This document shows positions 1 through 4,948 of a DNA stretch of 8,362 nt, piece after piece. Both the position numbers and the translations under genes were made by a program. The DNA is from an uncultured Lachnospiraceae bacterium (GTDB lineage: Bacteria > Bacillota_A > Clostridia > Lachnospirales > Lachnospiraceae), in the NCBI GenBank assembly GCA_947178085.1, contig CAMWWS010000106.1, positions 1 to 8,362 on the forward strand, given 5' to 3'. The notes beneath the pieces are model-generated. The model made no database searches. It saw only the letters and a list, made by a program, of their open reading frames with translations, and was not told where the DNA came from. The number at the start of each line of letters is the position of its first letter. The stretch's first letter is position 1.

Positions 1-1396
1 TCTTTTCCTCCTGCTCTTCCTCCGTTAAGCCGTTTGCCACCGCCCGTCTGCTGTTCTCCACCTCTTTTTCAGTCTTGCGCACAAACTGTTCTGTCTGAGA
101 ATCCCAAAGCAGATATGTGGGCTTCGTATAACCTTCCTCCTCCGCCTTTGTACCATTAAAATGAGCCGGCGCGCCGACCCTCATATCTGCATAGCCATCA
201 CCATTTAAGTCTGAAAACGTAATCGTATCCGGCAGTTCAATACTCAGAGATACTTGGCGCTCTTGCAGTACTTCGCCGGTCTCCATATCCGTCACTGTCA
301 TATCATAGGGCTCGTCCATACAATGACCATTCCAGAGATAGTAGCGAAGTTCCGCAGTCTCTTCCCTCGCAGACATTTCTTTTTCATCATCCTCCGCAAG
401 CGAGAAGTGTAGGGAAAGCATCCTGCCGTCCTCCGTAAGCGGCAGCTCGTAATCAGCCTCTGCAAGCAGTCCAAAATACCGCCCAATCCCTTCGTCTCCG
501 GTGGATTCCATATTCTCATCAATTCCACGAACCTCCAGAAAGTTGCGCTTCGGGTTCTCCAATTCGGTCAGCCGCTCATCATGGTCGACCCAGTACAGCC
601 TTTCCTCATTCATCCCCGAGCTGAACCATATAACGCCATAGTACTGGAAAACATCAATAAACACATATTCCAGGGTTTCATCGTCGTCTTCCGAAGGTGC
701 GTTCATCAGGGTAAGTCCATATGCCATTCGTTCCTTTACATAAAGATTGACCCTCGAGGTCCGACTTTGCACATAGGTAATCTCATAACCGTCTTCCTCT
801 TTCTGTGTTTCCTGTATATAATATAACAGTTTCCCGTTGTCTGCGCGCCATGCTGACAGCGGATGCTCTTCCGTATCAAATCTTTTTTTCAGATTGTAAT
901 ACAAATCAAGGGCGTGGTCATTCTCCGTCATAGGGAAGGTATAGTACAGAAAATGAAGCGGGTTCCTATCCGTTTCCTGCACAGCCGCCTCATTTAACAC
1001 CGCTTCCATTTCCGCAAGAGAATCGTAAAACCGCCATGTCACATTCGCCTCTCCCTCGAATTGAAAAGCTTCCGGCTCATCCCACTTGGTTTCCAGCTTT
1101 TCTCCTTCATAATCTTTTATCGTAATTTCCGCGCTGGCATATGGGCTTGCGCTTACAGAAGTATGTTCATACAGATATCCGCTAAGCTCCTGCACCTCAC
1201 AGCTGTAATGCTCCTCCGGCCATTCTTCCGGTTCTTCCTTTACTCCAGTGCTTTGCGGTGTATCATAATCTTCCCAGCCATCAGTATTCCCATCCACCAT
1301 TCCTGACGGTGCACCGCAGGCCGCAAGCAACAAGCAAAGTGCAGCTATACCAATGATGCAGTTTATTTTGGTATTCTGATATAAATCTTTTGCCAT
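1..1396 (-). CDS. Secreted lipoprotein with C-terminal calcium-loop (VCBS/FG-GAP-like) motif, 3' end outside window
   Basis: The frame is open from an ATG at 1396 to the left edge, giving 465 codons without a stop, so the C-terminus is missing. The first 27 residues form a lipoprotein signal peptide: lysines at 3 and 10, a hydrophobic stretch IIGIAALCLLLAAC, and a lipobox L-A-A-C with Cys27 as the lipidated residue. The protein is therefore expected on the outer face of the cytoplasmic membrane. The mature part is acidic, rich in Glu, Asp, Tyr and Trp, with no further membrane segment. Near the C-terminus residues 396-404 read DLNGDGYAD, a DxNxDGxxD calcium-binding loop as in FG-GAP/VCBS and dockerin-like repeats; the flanking LLWDSQTEQFV resembles the XAC2610 type of extracellular protein. 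The start is fixed by a GGAAGGA ribosome site (1405-1411), 8 bases upstream. Function is unknown; a surface or ligand-binding role is inferred. The 541-600 stretch is 58% G+C, well above the middle of the window. Confidence 0.85.
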   Translation of the reverse strand, partial: MAKDLYQNTKINCIIGIAALCLLLAACGAPSGMVDGNTDGWEDYDTPQSTGVKEEPEEWPEEHYSCEVQELSGYLYEHTSVSASPYASAEITIKDYEGEKLETKWDEPEAFQFEGEANVTWRFYDSLAEMEAVLNEAAVQETDRNPLHFLYYTFPMTENDHALDLYYNLKKRFDTEEHPLSAWRADNGKLLYYIQETQKEEDGYEITYVQSRTSRVNLYVKERMAYGLTLMNAPSEDDDETLEYVFIDVFQYYGVIWFSSGMNEERLYWVDHDERLTELENPKRNFLEVRGIDENMESTGDEGIGRYFGLLAEADYELPLTEDGRMLSLHFSLAEDDEKEMSAREETAELRYYLWNGHCMDEPYDMTVTDMETGEVLQERQVSLSIELPDTITFSDLNGDGYADMRVGAPAHFNGTKAEEEGYTKPTYLLWDSQTEQFVRKTEKEVENSRRAVANGLTEEEQEEK

Positions 1397-1431
1397 ATAT
1401 ATTGTCCTTCCAACATTTTCATCTAACAGTA

Positions 1432-1440
1432 ATTGTACCA
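1432..1440 (-). promoter_or_regulatory. Extended -10 promoter for the lipoprotein gene
   Basis: The minus strand reads TGGTACAAT, which is TGn followed by TACAAT, five of six matches to TATAAT. No convincing -35 box lies 16-18 bp upstream, which fits an extended -10 promoter. The predicted start, near 1425, leaves a leader of about 29 nt that holds the GGAAGGA ribosome site. The same nine bases recur in the related repeat at 3989-3997. Confidence 0.5.
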
Positions 1441-1485
1441 TAGTTTCCTGTTACCGGATAGATTTTCCGGAAATGAAACAGGCAG

Positions 1486-1519
1486 AAAAAAGCCTCCAAA
1501 TCAATCTTGACTTGAAGGC
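1486..1519 (-). terminator. Rho-independent terminator of the hydrogenase-chemoreceptor gene
   Basis: On the minus strand GCCTTCAA (1519-1512) pairs with TTGGAGGC (1499-1492) through eight pairs including one T-G wobble. A 12-base loop separates the arms, and six Ts follow directly (1491-1486). It begins 32 bp after the stop codon at 1551. Confidence 0.85.
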
Positions 1520-1550
1520 ATTATTTGGATATTTATTTTACTGTCAGCTC

Positions 1551-3485
1551 CTACTCGACCTGCAGTATCTTATTGGTTTCGACAATCATATCTTCCACGT
1601 CTTTAGCAAGCTGTTCCAAATCCTCCATGGATTTTCTGATACGCTGGCTGTTGCTGGAAGTTGCCTGCACACCTTCGATTGCACCATTCGTCACAGGGAT
1701 CAGTTTTTTTACAGTATCATCAAAATTCAGAATTACCTGATTAATGTTCTCAATCGCGTTTCTTATTTCTCCATCATTTTCCTTAGCATTACCGACAGAT
1801 GATTTGGAGTTGTCGGAGAGTTCCCGGATATTAGAGGCCACAACTGCAAATCCGCGTCCGGCTTCTCCGGCTCTTGCGGCTTCAATGGCAGCATTTAAGG
1901 AGAGCAGATTAATTTTTCCGGCAATTTTTTCTACATTCTGTGTCATTTCATTGTATTTACCAATGCTTTGATTAATCGCTTTCATTGCCTGCGTGATATT
2001 CTGGTTCATTTGATTCAGATCTTCTATACGTTCTGATACACCTGACATTTCCTGCGAACTCTTGCTGCTCTCTTCCTGTATCTGTGTAGCTTCCTGTTTT
2101 ACCGCTTCAATATTTCCATAAAGCTCTTTAAATACACGCATCAGTTCGTCGTTCATTGCCAGAACCTTTTCATTAACCTGGCTCACTCTATGGCGCTCTT
2201 CCTGTATGGATTTCATCATGAATTCATGACAGTTTTCCGGCGTATTCAATCCGCTTGCCACAGCGATTGCCATATCACGGCATGACCGGTAGCCACAGGA
2301 ATGACAGTCAAAGTGTTTTTCCGCCTCAGTGTGTTTGCCCATCTGAGCAAAGGCATTTTCGATTTCCCGCTCGGTGACACCGGATTTAGTGGCATCGTAT
2401 TGTTTGTATGTGCGTATGTAATCATTGAGGTTTAGTATCTTATCAAACTCGGCAAACTGTTGGTCTACTCCTTTTTTGGTAGTATTTGCCTTGCGCACCT
2501 TTCTGGCATGCTGTTCCACGCTATGCATGATGTTGTTCATGGCAAAACGCTGATAATGTACGCCTGTCGCAGGACCGCCGTTACACCCATCACCGCAGTT
2601 GAGCACATCAAAGAGATCAGGCTTTTCTGATTCTTGTAGTGTGCTGTATGTTTCCATATCATGATAAAGTGATTCTGTGCCTTCTGAAGTAATAATGTTC
2701 AAATTTGGTGCATGTATCAGCATGTTGACCATAAGACCACCGGGTTTTGGATAAATGGCGCCTTCCAGACCCTGTCTGTCATCAAATTCAAATTCACTAA
2801 ATATTTTAACCTCTGGGAGTTTGACACCATTTTCCTCAAAGTAACATCGCAAATGTTCCATTGTGACATTGTAGTCCACAAGCCCTGTTTCACGAAACTC
2901 CTCAATCTTTGCAATACAAGGTGAAATTGCCGCTATTTTTCCTTTATATCCCAAAACCTTCTTCATATATACGGCAAGGCACAGCATAGGACTGTGAACC
3001 GGAGAGAGATTGGAAAAAAGCTCAGGTTTATGTCGTTGTACATAATTTACGACTGCCGCGCAAGGTTGTGAAATCAGCTTTTTCCCGGGATTTTTCTCCA
3101 GATATCGCAAATGTGCCCAAGTACAGATATCTGCTCCAAAGCTTACATCATATATCTGTTTAGCACCATGGTCATGCAGCCACTGAAGGGCATGACGCCA
3201 GCTTCCATCAAATGCAATCTTGATGGAAGGTGCAGCTATCAGCGCAATTTCCTGTCCCCTTTTCAAATCCTCGAGGAACTGCAAGGTATCATCAACATAT
3301 GATCTTGCCTCATGCGAACAAGCCCTGATACATGCACCACACTTGATGCATTTTTCGTCATCTATTGTGATTTTTAATTTGCCGTTTTCGTCCATTCGAG
3401 CTACATTTGCATCCCCTACAGGACATGCACGTACACAGGCATTGCAGCCTACGCATTTATTAACGTCTACATTAATAATACTCAT
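1551..3485 (-). CDS. Cytoplasmic chemoreceptor with [FeFe]-hydrogenase sensor domain (hydrogenase-MCP fusion)
   Basis: This 644-aa protein has no membrane segment. Domains in order: two [4Fe-4S] ferredoxin motifs (Cys11/14/17/21 and Cys46/49/52/56); an [FeFe]-hydrogenase large-subunit domain (about 75-330) with H-cluster loops L1 SQPC (Cys142), L2 SPCIAKIEE (Cys190, Lys193, Glu196) and L3 CGDGC (Cys297, Cys301); a four-cysteine FeS domain (Cys394/397/402/419, CGYRSC); then a coiled-coil chemotaxis signalling domain (about 435-644) with the hairpin tip [20 protein letters not shown] at 531-550. All four H-cluster ligand cysteines are kept, but Pro141 replaces the cysteine that relays protons in catalytic enzymes. 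This fits the sensory (group C/D) hydrogenases rather than H2-producing ones. Inferred role: report H2 or redox state to CheA/CheW. Activity would need the HydE, HydF and HydG maturases, not in this window. The ATG at 3485 lacks a clear ribosome site; it is chosen because the first FeS cysteine follows at residue 11, as usual. Confidence 0.93.
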   Translation of the reverse strand: MSIINVDVNKCVGCNACVRACPVGDANVARMDENGKLKITIDDEKCIKCGACIRACSHEARSYVDDTLQFLEDLKRGQEIALIAAPSIKIAFDGSWRHALQWLHDHGAKQIYDVSFGADICTWAHLRYLEKNPGKKLISQPCAAVVNYVQRHKPELFSNLSPVHSPMLCLAVYMKKVLGYKGKIAAISPCIAKIEEFRETGLVDYNVTMEHLRCYFEENGVKLPEVKIFSEFEFDDRQGLEGAIYPKPGGLMVNMLIHAPNLNIITSEGTESLYHDMETYSTLQESEKPDLFDVLNCGDGCNGGPATGVHYQRFAMNNIMHSVEQHARKVRKANTTKKGVDQQFAEFDKILNLNDYIRTYKQYDATKSGVTEREIENAFAQMGKHTEAEKHFDCHSCGYRSCRDMAIAVASGLNTPENCHEFMMKSIQEERHRVSQVNEKVLAMNDELMRVFKELYGNIEAVKQEATQIQEESSKSSQEMSGVSERIEDLNQMNQNITQAMKAINQSIGKYNEMTQNVEKIAGKINLLSLNAAIEAARAGEAGRGFAVVASNIRELSDNSKSSVGNAKENDGEIRNAIENINQVILNFDDTVKKLIPVTNGAIEGVQATSSNSQRIRKSMEDLEQLAKDVEDMIVETNKILQVE

Positions 3486-3520
3486 AATTTTAACTTAGTG
3501 AATTAATACACTATCCTTTC

Positions 3521-3526
3521 ATTATA
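3521..3526 (-). promoter_or_regulatory. Candidate -10 box for the hydrogenase-chemoreceptor gene
   Basis: TATAAT on the minus strand lies 35 bp upstream of the ATG at 3485. The hexamer 17 bp further upstream (TTACTG) is a poor -35, so the promoter may need an activator or be weak. AAAGGA lies too far from the start codon (about 28 bp) to act as its ribosome site. Confidence 0.4.
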
Positions 3527-3538
3527 TGATAAAGTTTC

Positions 3539-3570
3539 TTGTGCAGTAATCTTTTGTATAAATTGCACAA
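3539..3570. promoter_or_regulatory. Inverted repeat TTGTGCA-N18-TGCACAA, operator-like
   Basis: Perfect 7-bp arms at 3539-3545 and 3564-3570 are separated by 18 bp. The proximal arm sits where the -35 region of the hydrogenase-chemoreceptor promoter would be. The position suggests a dimeric regulator site, but no family can be named. Confidence 0.35.
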
Positions 3571-3631
3571 TTTTATTATAAAAAACACAAACAAACATGT
3601 CAACATGTGAATATTTATAATAATACTTTCA

Positions 3632-3705
3632 TTTTTCTACCCATAAATACACCCACAATCAGGTATTTCTTCCTCACGATAATTTATTCTTCTTTTTTCT
3701 GCATT
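3632..3705. repeat. 74-bp perfect direct repeat, left copy
   Basis: Base-for-base identical to 5917-5990 over 74 bp in the same orientation. The right copy encodes the last 22 residues and stop of RlmD plus five bases beyond. Similarity continues to the right of this copy at about 79% over 62 bp, but ends abruptly on the left. Confidence 0.95.
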
Positions 3706-3773
3706 ACCTACTATACTGCTATCTACGCCTTTTTTCACAAGCTGACACACTCATTCAACGTGCCACGAGTGTG
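3632..3773 (-). pseudogene. Stranded duplicate of the rlmD 3' end
   Basis: Read on the minus strand in the rlmD frame, this gives HVE, a stop, then VCQLVKKGVDSSIVG and the same 22-residue end as RlmD, with a TAG at 3637-3639. The first part (3706 to about 3773) differs from rlmD at about one base in five, and several changes are conservative in protein terms. The rest is identical. A Cys codon in HVEC has become TGA. Upstream of 3773 no similarity to rlmD remains, so there is no start or catalytic core. The break falls next to the conserved HVEC codons near the end of the methyltransferase fold. It could be the displaced end of rlmD, or an end carried in by an element. Confidence 0.8.
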
Positions 3774-3846
3774 CAATAAAGATGCACCTTCCGTGACTTA
3801 TTCGTTAAGTCTTGGATTCTTAAAATGACGCACTGGCTACTTCCAG
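3771..3846. other. Cluster of short perfect hairpins beside the rlmD-end fragment
   Basis: Three inverted repeats follow in close order: GTGCA/TGCAC with a 7-base loop (3771-3787), GACTTA/TAAGTC with a 5-base loop (3795-3811), and CTGG/CCAG with a 6-base loop (3833-3846). A further pair, CACACTC (3746-3752) with GAGTGTG (3767-3773), overlaps the first and is an alternative fold. No gene is visible here. On the minus strand the frame from ATG 3893 runs to 3735, broken by TAG at 3837-3839 and TAA at 3798-3800. Confidence 0.5.
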
Positions 3847-3852
3847 AACCTG

Positions 3853-3983
3853 TAAAAAACGGCATACTGCACCCTCATTAATGCACCTGCCATAGAAAAG
3901 ATAAAAACTGTATTCTTAGACGAGCCTTAGAATGGCTTCGATTTGATTTGAAATCTGCTCCTTACTATGGCACACCTTGCTAC
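3853..3983 (-). ncRNA. Candidate ~130-nt structured RNA
   Basis: An extended -10 box at 3989-3997 predicts a minus-strand start near 3982, yet no long reading frame follows. The region contains a bulged hairpin at 3921-3940 (CGAGCC/GGCTTCG), an alternative overlapping hairpin pairing 3912-3919 with 3926-3933, and a final hairpin at 3861-3891 followed by six Ts. The only short frame is an 18-codon ORF from ATG 3893 to TAG 3837, starting MAGALMRVQ, without a convincing ribosome site. The arrangement promoter, hairpins, terminator suggests a small RNA. It is equally possible that this is part of a dispersed repeat or a decayed gene. No known RNA family was recognised. Confidence 0.35.
3854..3891 (-). 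terminator. Terminator-like hairpin with T6
   Basis: On the minus strand GGCA (3891-3888) pairs with TGCC (3864-3861), and inside it TGCA pairs with TGCA across a small internal loop. After one G comes TTTTTT (3859-3854). The stem is short and interrupted, so termination may be inefficient. Confidence 0.4.
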
Positions 3984-3988
3984 TTGAC

Positions 3989-3997
3989 ATTGTACCA
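3989..3997 (-). promoter_or_regulatory. Orphan extended -10 promoter
   Basis: TGGTACAAT is the same sequence as the lipoprotein promoter at 1432-1440. Here no protein-coding gene follows; transcription would run into the hairpin-rich segment 3632-3983. Confidence 0.4.
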
Positions 3998-4041
3998 TAT
4001 TTTGCATTTCCGAATATATTTTCCAGAATCAAAATGGGCAG

Positions 4042-4074
4042 AAGAAAGCCCCAAATCTGTTCGGACTTGGAGGC
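4042..4074 (-). terminator. Terminator of the GNAT/small-gene pair
   Basis: On the minus strand GCCTCCAA (4074-4067) pairs with TTGGGGC (4054-4048), with the T bulged out, over seven pairs. A 12-base loop separates the arms and a T-rich tail TTTCTTC follows. The stem starts 14 bp after the stop codon. The T-tract is interrupted, weaker than that of copy 1. Confidence 0.65.
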
Positions 4075-4088
4075 ATTATTCCAGCCAT

Positions 4089-4277
4089 CTATACTTCAAA
4101 CGCTTTCATTTCTTCCTGCGACAACGGTCTTCCAAGTTGTTTTGATAACAATATTGCTTCTCTCAGACGATACACTTTACCGTCAGAAGGTGCTGTTAAT
4201 CTTCCATCTGGCATTTTTTCACCAAATTTGTCAAATTTATCTATAATAGTCTTTTGTTTTCTCTCCGCTACTATCAT
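4089..4277 (-). CDS. Small protein of unknown function, coupled to the GNAT gene
   Basis: 62 residues from ATG 4277, MIVAERKQKT to EEMKAFEV. The frame could also begin at GTG 4286, but the AAGGAG site (4288-4293) is only one base from that GTG and 10 bases from the ATG, so the ATG is preferred. The GNAT stop codon (4279-4281) lies one base before this ATG and the ribosome site is inside the GNAT coding end, so translation is very likely coupled. No signal peptide or membrane segment is seen. The N-terminal half is rich in lysine (KFDKFGEKMPDGR); the C-terminal half (VYRLREAILLSKQLGRPLSQ) looks helical and ends in acidic residues. I do not recognise a family. A partner, regulator or antitoxin-like role towards the GNAT protein is only inferred from the gene order and overlap. 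Confidence 0.7.
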   Translation of the reverse strand: MIVAERKQKTIIDKFDKFGEKMPDGRLTAPSDGKVYRLREAILLSKQLGRPLSQEEMKAFEV

Positions 4278-4278
4278 A

Positions 4279-4803
4279 TCATTCACACTCCTTAAAGTAT
4301 TTGTTGATCAATGCAATAGCACCATATGAGTCAATATATAACGTATGCCAATCTATCATTTTTGCACTCAACTCTTTCATGTAATGCGATACTAAATCTG
4401 TCTTTGCAGTAAATTGCACATATCCTTCATTTCCTGCATCCCAACTAAGTTTACAAGCAATTGCGAATAAATGCGCACCTACACCTTTATACTTTCCGTT
4501 TCTTCCAACATTATTCGGTGCTGCCTCTACAATATCTACATGAGTATAATACTGTTCCCTGATATGCTTCAGTGCAATCATACCTTGCACTTCATCATCA
4601 TTCTCCAGTAACAATTCATATACTTCGTACCCATTTTGGTGAGGAACACTCCAATCAAACTTCCAGCCTTGTTCTTTTAATTCATTTGCATCCTGCTTCG
4701 TAATCGTTCTGGCTACCAGACGATACTCTGTATCGCATTCTTCTCCTGTTTCAGTACATATCAAACAATCAGTCAATGTATCTATTAAAATATCAATTTC
4801 CAT
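4279..4803 (-). CDS. GNAT-type N-acetyltransferase, substrate unknown
   Basis: 174 residues. The recognisable part is the acetyl-CoA loop KYKGVGAHLFAIA (residues 104-116), a variant of the R/QxxGxG/A motif of GNAT motif A with Lys104 in the first position. It is preceded by the strand YTHVDIVEAAP (86-96), as expected for beta-4, and followed by YVQFTAK (128-134) and SHYMKEL (139-145), which fit beta-5 and motif B. The N-terminal third (1-60) is poorly conserved and includes three cysteines (Cys13, Cys16, Cys23). The length is normal for the family. The ATG at 4803 has an AGAGGG ribosome site (4810-4815) 6 bases upstream. It acts with the small downstream gene as a two-gene unit. Cellular target is unknown; protein or small-molecule acetylation are both possible, and a toxin role cannot be excluded. 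The coding sequence is AT-rich, like mrr. Confidence 0.78.
   Translation of the reverse strand: MEIDILIDTLTDCLICTETGEECDTEYRLVARTITKQDANELKEQGWKFDWSVPHQNGYEVYELLLENDDEVQGMIALKHIREQYYTHVDIVEAAPNNVGRNGKYKGVGAHLFAIACKLSWDAGNEGYVQFTAKTDLVSHYMKELSAKMIDWHTLYIDSYGAIALINKYFKECE
4288..4293 (-). promoter_or_regulatory. Ribosome binding site that decides the small-gene start
   Basis: AAGGAG on the minus strand, inside the end of the GNAT gene, is 10 bases from ATG 4277 but only one base from the alternative GTG 4286. It therefore supports the ATG. Confidence 0.7.
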
Positions 4804-4820
4804 AGTTTACCCTCTTCTTT

Positions 4821-4838
4821 ATTATAGCATATTTTATA
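4821..4838 (-). promoter_or_regulatory. Weak promoter region of the GNAT/small-gene unit
   Basis: Two -10-like boxes lie upstream of ATG 4803: TATAAT at 4821-4826, which would leave a leader of only about 11 nt, and TATAAA at 4833-4838, which would leave about 23 nt. Neither has a good -35. The rest of the 4804-4948 gap is very AT-rich, and no GC-rich terminator for mrr is visible in it, so some readthrough from mrr is possible. Confidence 0.3.
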
Positions 4839-4948
4839 TACCAATTCATCACTTTATTCTTAAATGTATATATTCCCGGAAATTGAATATTTCTCTTTTA
4901 ATTTTAAATTTCATCATGATTAATATTTCCGAATTAAAAATTTTAAAA

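Larger units (their letters stand above)
1432..1525 (-). repeat. Dispersed ~94-bp terminator/promoter repeat, copy 1
   Basis: Aligned by eye with 3989-4080, about 72 of 94 positions match, with two single-base gaps. Shared blocks include ATTGTACCATA at one end, ATTTTCC in the middle, GGCAGAA, and AGGCATTATT at the other end. Read on the minus strand, each copy starts just downstream of a stop codon with a terminator hairpin and ends in an extended -10 box. The repeat is wholly intergenic. Confidence 0.65.
3989..4080 (-). repeat. Dispersed ~94-bp terminator/promoter repeat, copy 2
   Basis: This 92-bp copy matches 1432-1525 at about 77%. It begins 8 bp after the stop of the small gene at 4089, with a terminator hairpin, and ends in the extended -10 box. 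The two copies lie downstream of unrelated genes, so similarity by gene descent is excluded. Confidence 0.65.

Noticed and set aside
3547..3570. Possible Rex (NADH-sensing repressor) site near the hydrogenase gene
   Set aside because: TTGTATAAATTGCACAA has the outer TTGT and ACAA, but is 17 rather than 18 bp and the inner bases do not match the TTGTTAA half-site.
3585..3610. ACATGT repeated twice with nearby T-run, as terminator or integration core
   Set aside because: The hairpin is short and six-base palindromes of this kind arise easily by chance; no second copy is seen at the other cassette end.
3607..3828. Plus-strand frame that resembles another plus-strand frame at 5886-6140
   Set aside because: The likeness is only the antisense reading of the 74-bp repeat; the right-hand one lies on the opposite strand of rlmD. 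Neither is a gene.
4278..4286. GTG at 4286 as start of the small gene
   Set aside because: Its ribosome site would be only one base away; the ATG at 4277 has a workable 10-base spacing.
4863..4945. Hairpin as terminator of mrr (CGGAAAT near 4930 with ATTTCCG near 4876)
   Set aside because: The loop is about 40 bases, the stem is AT-rich and no T-tract follows; not a credible intrinsic terminator.
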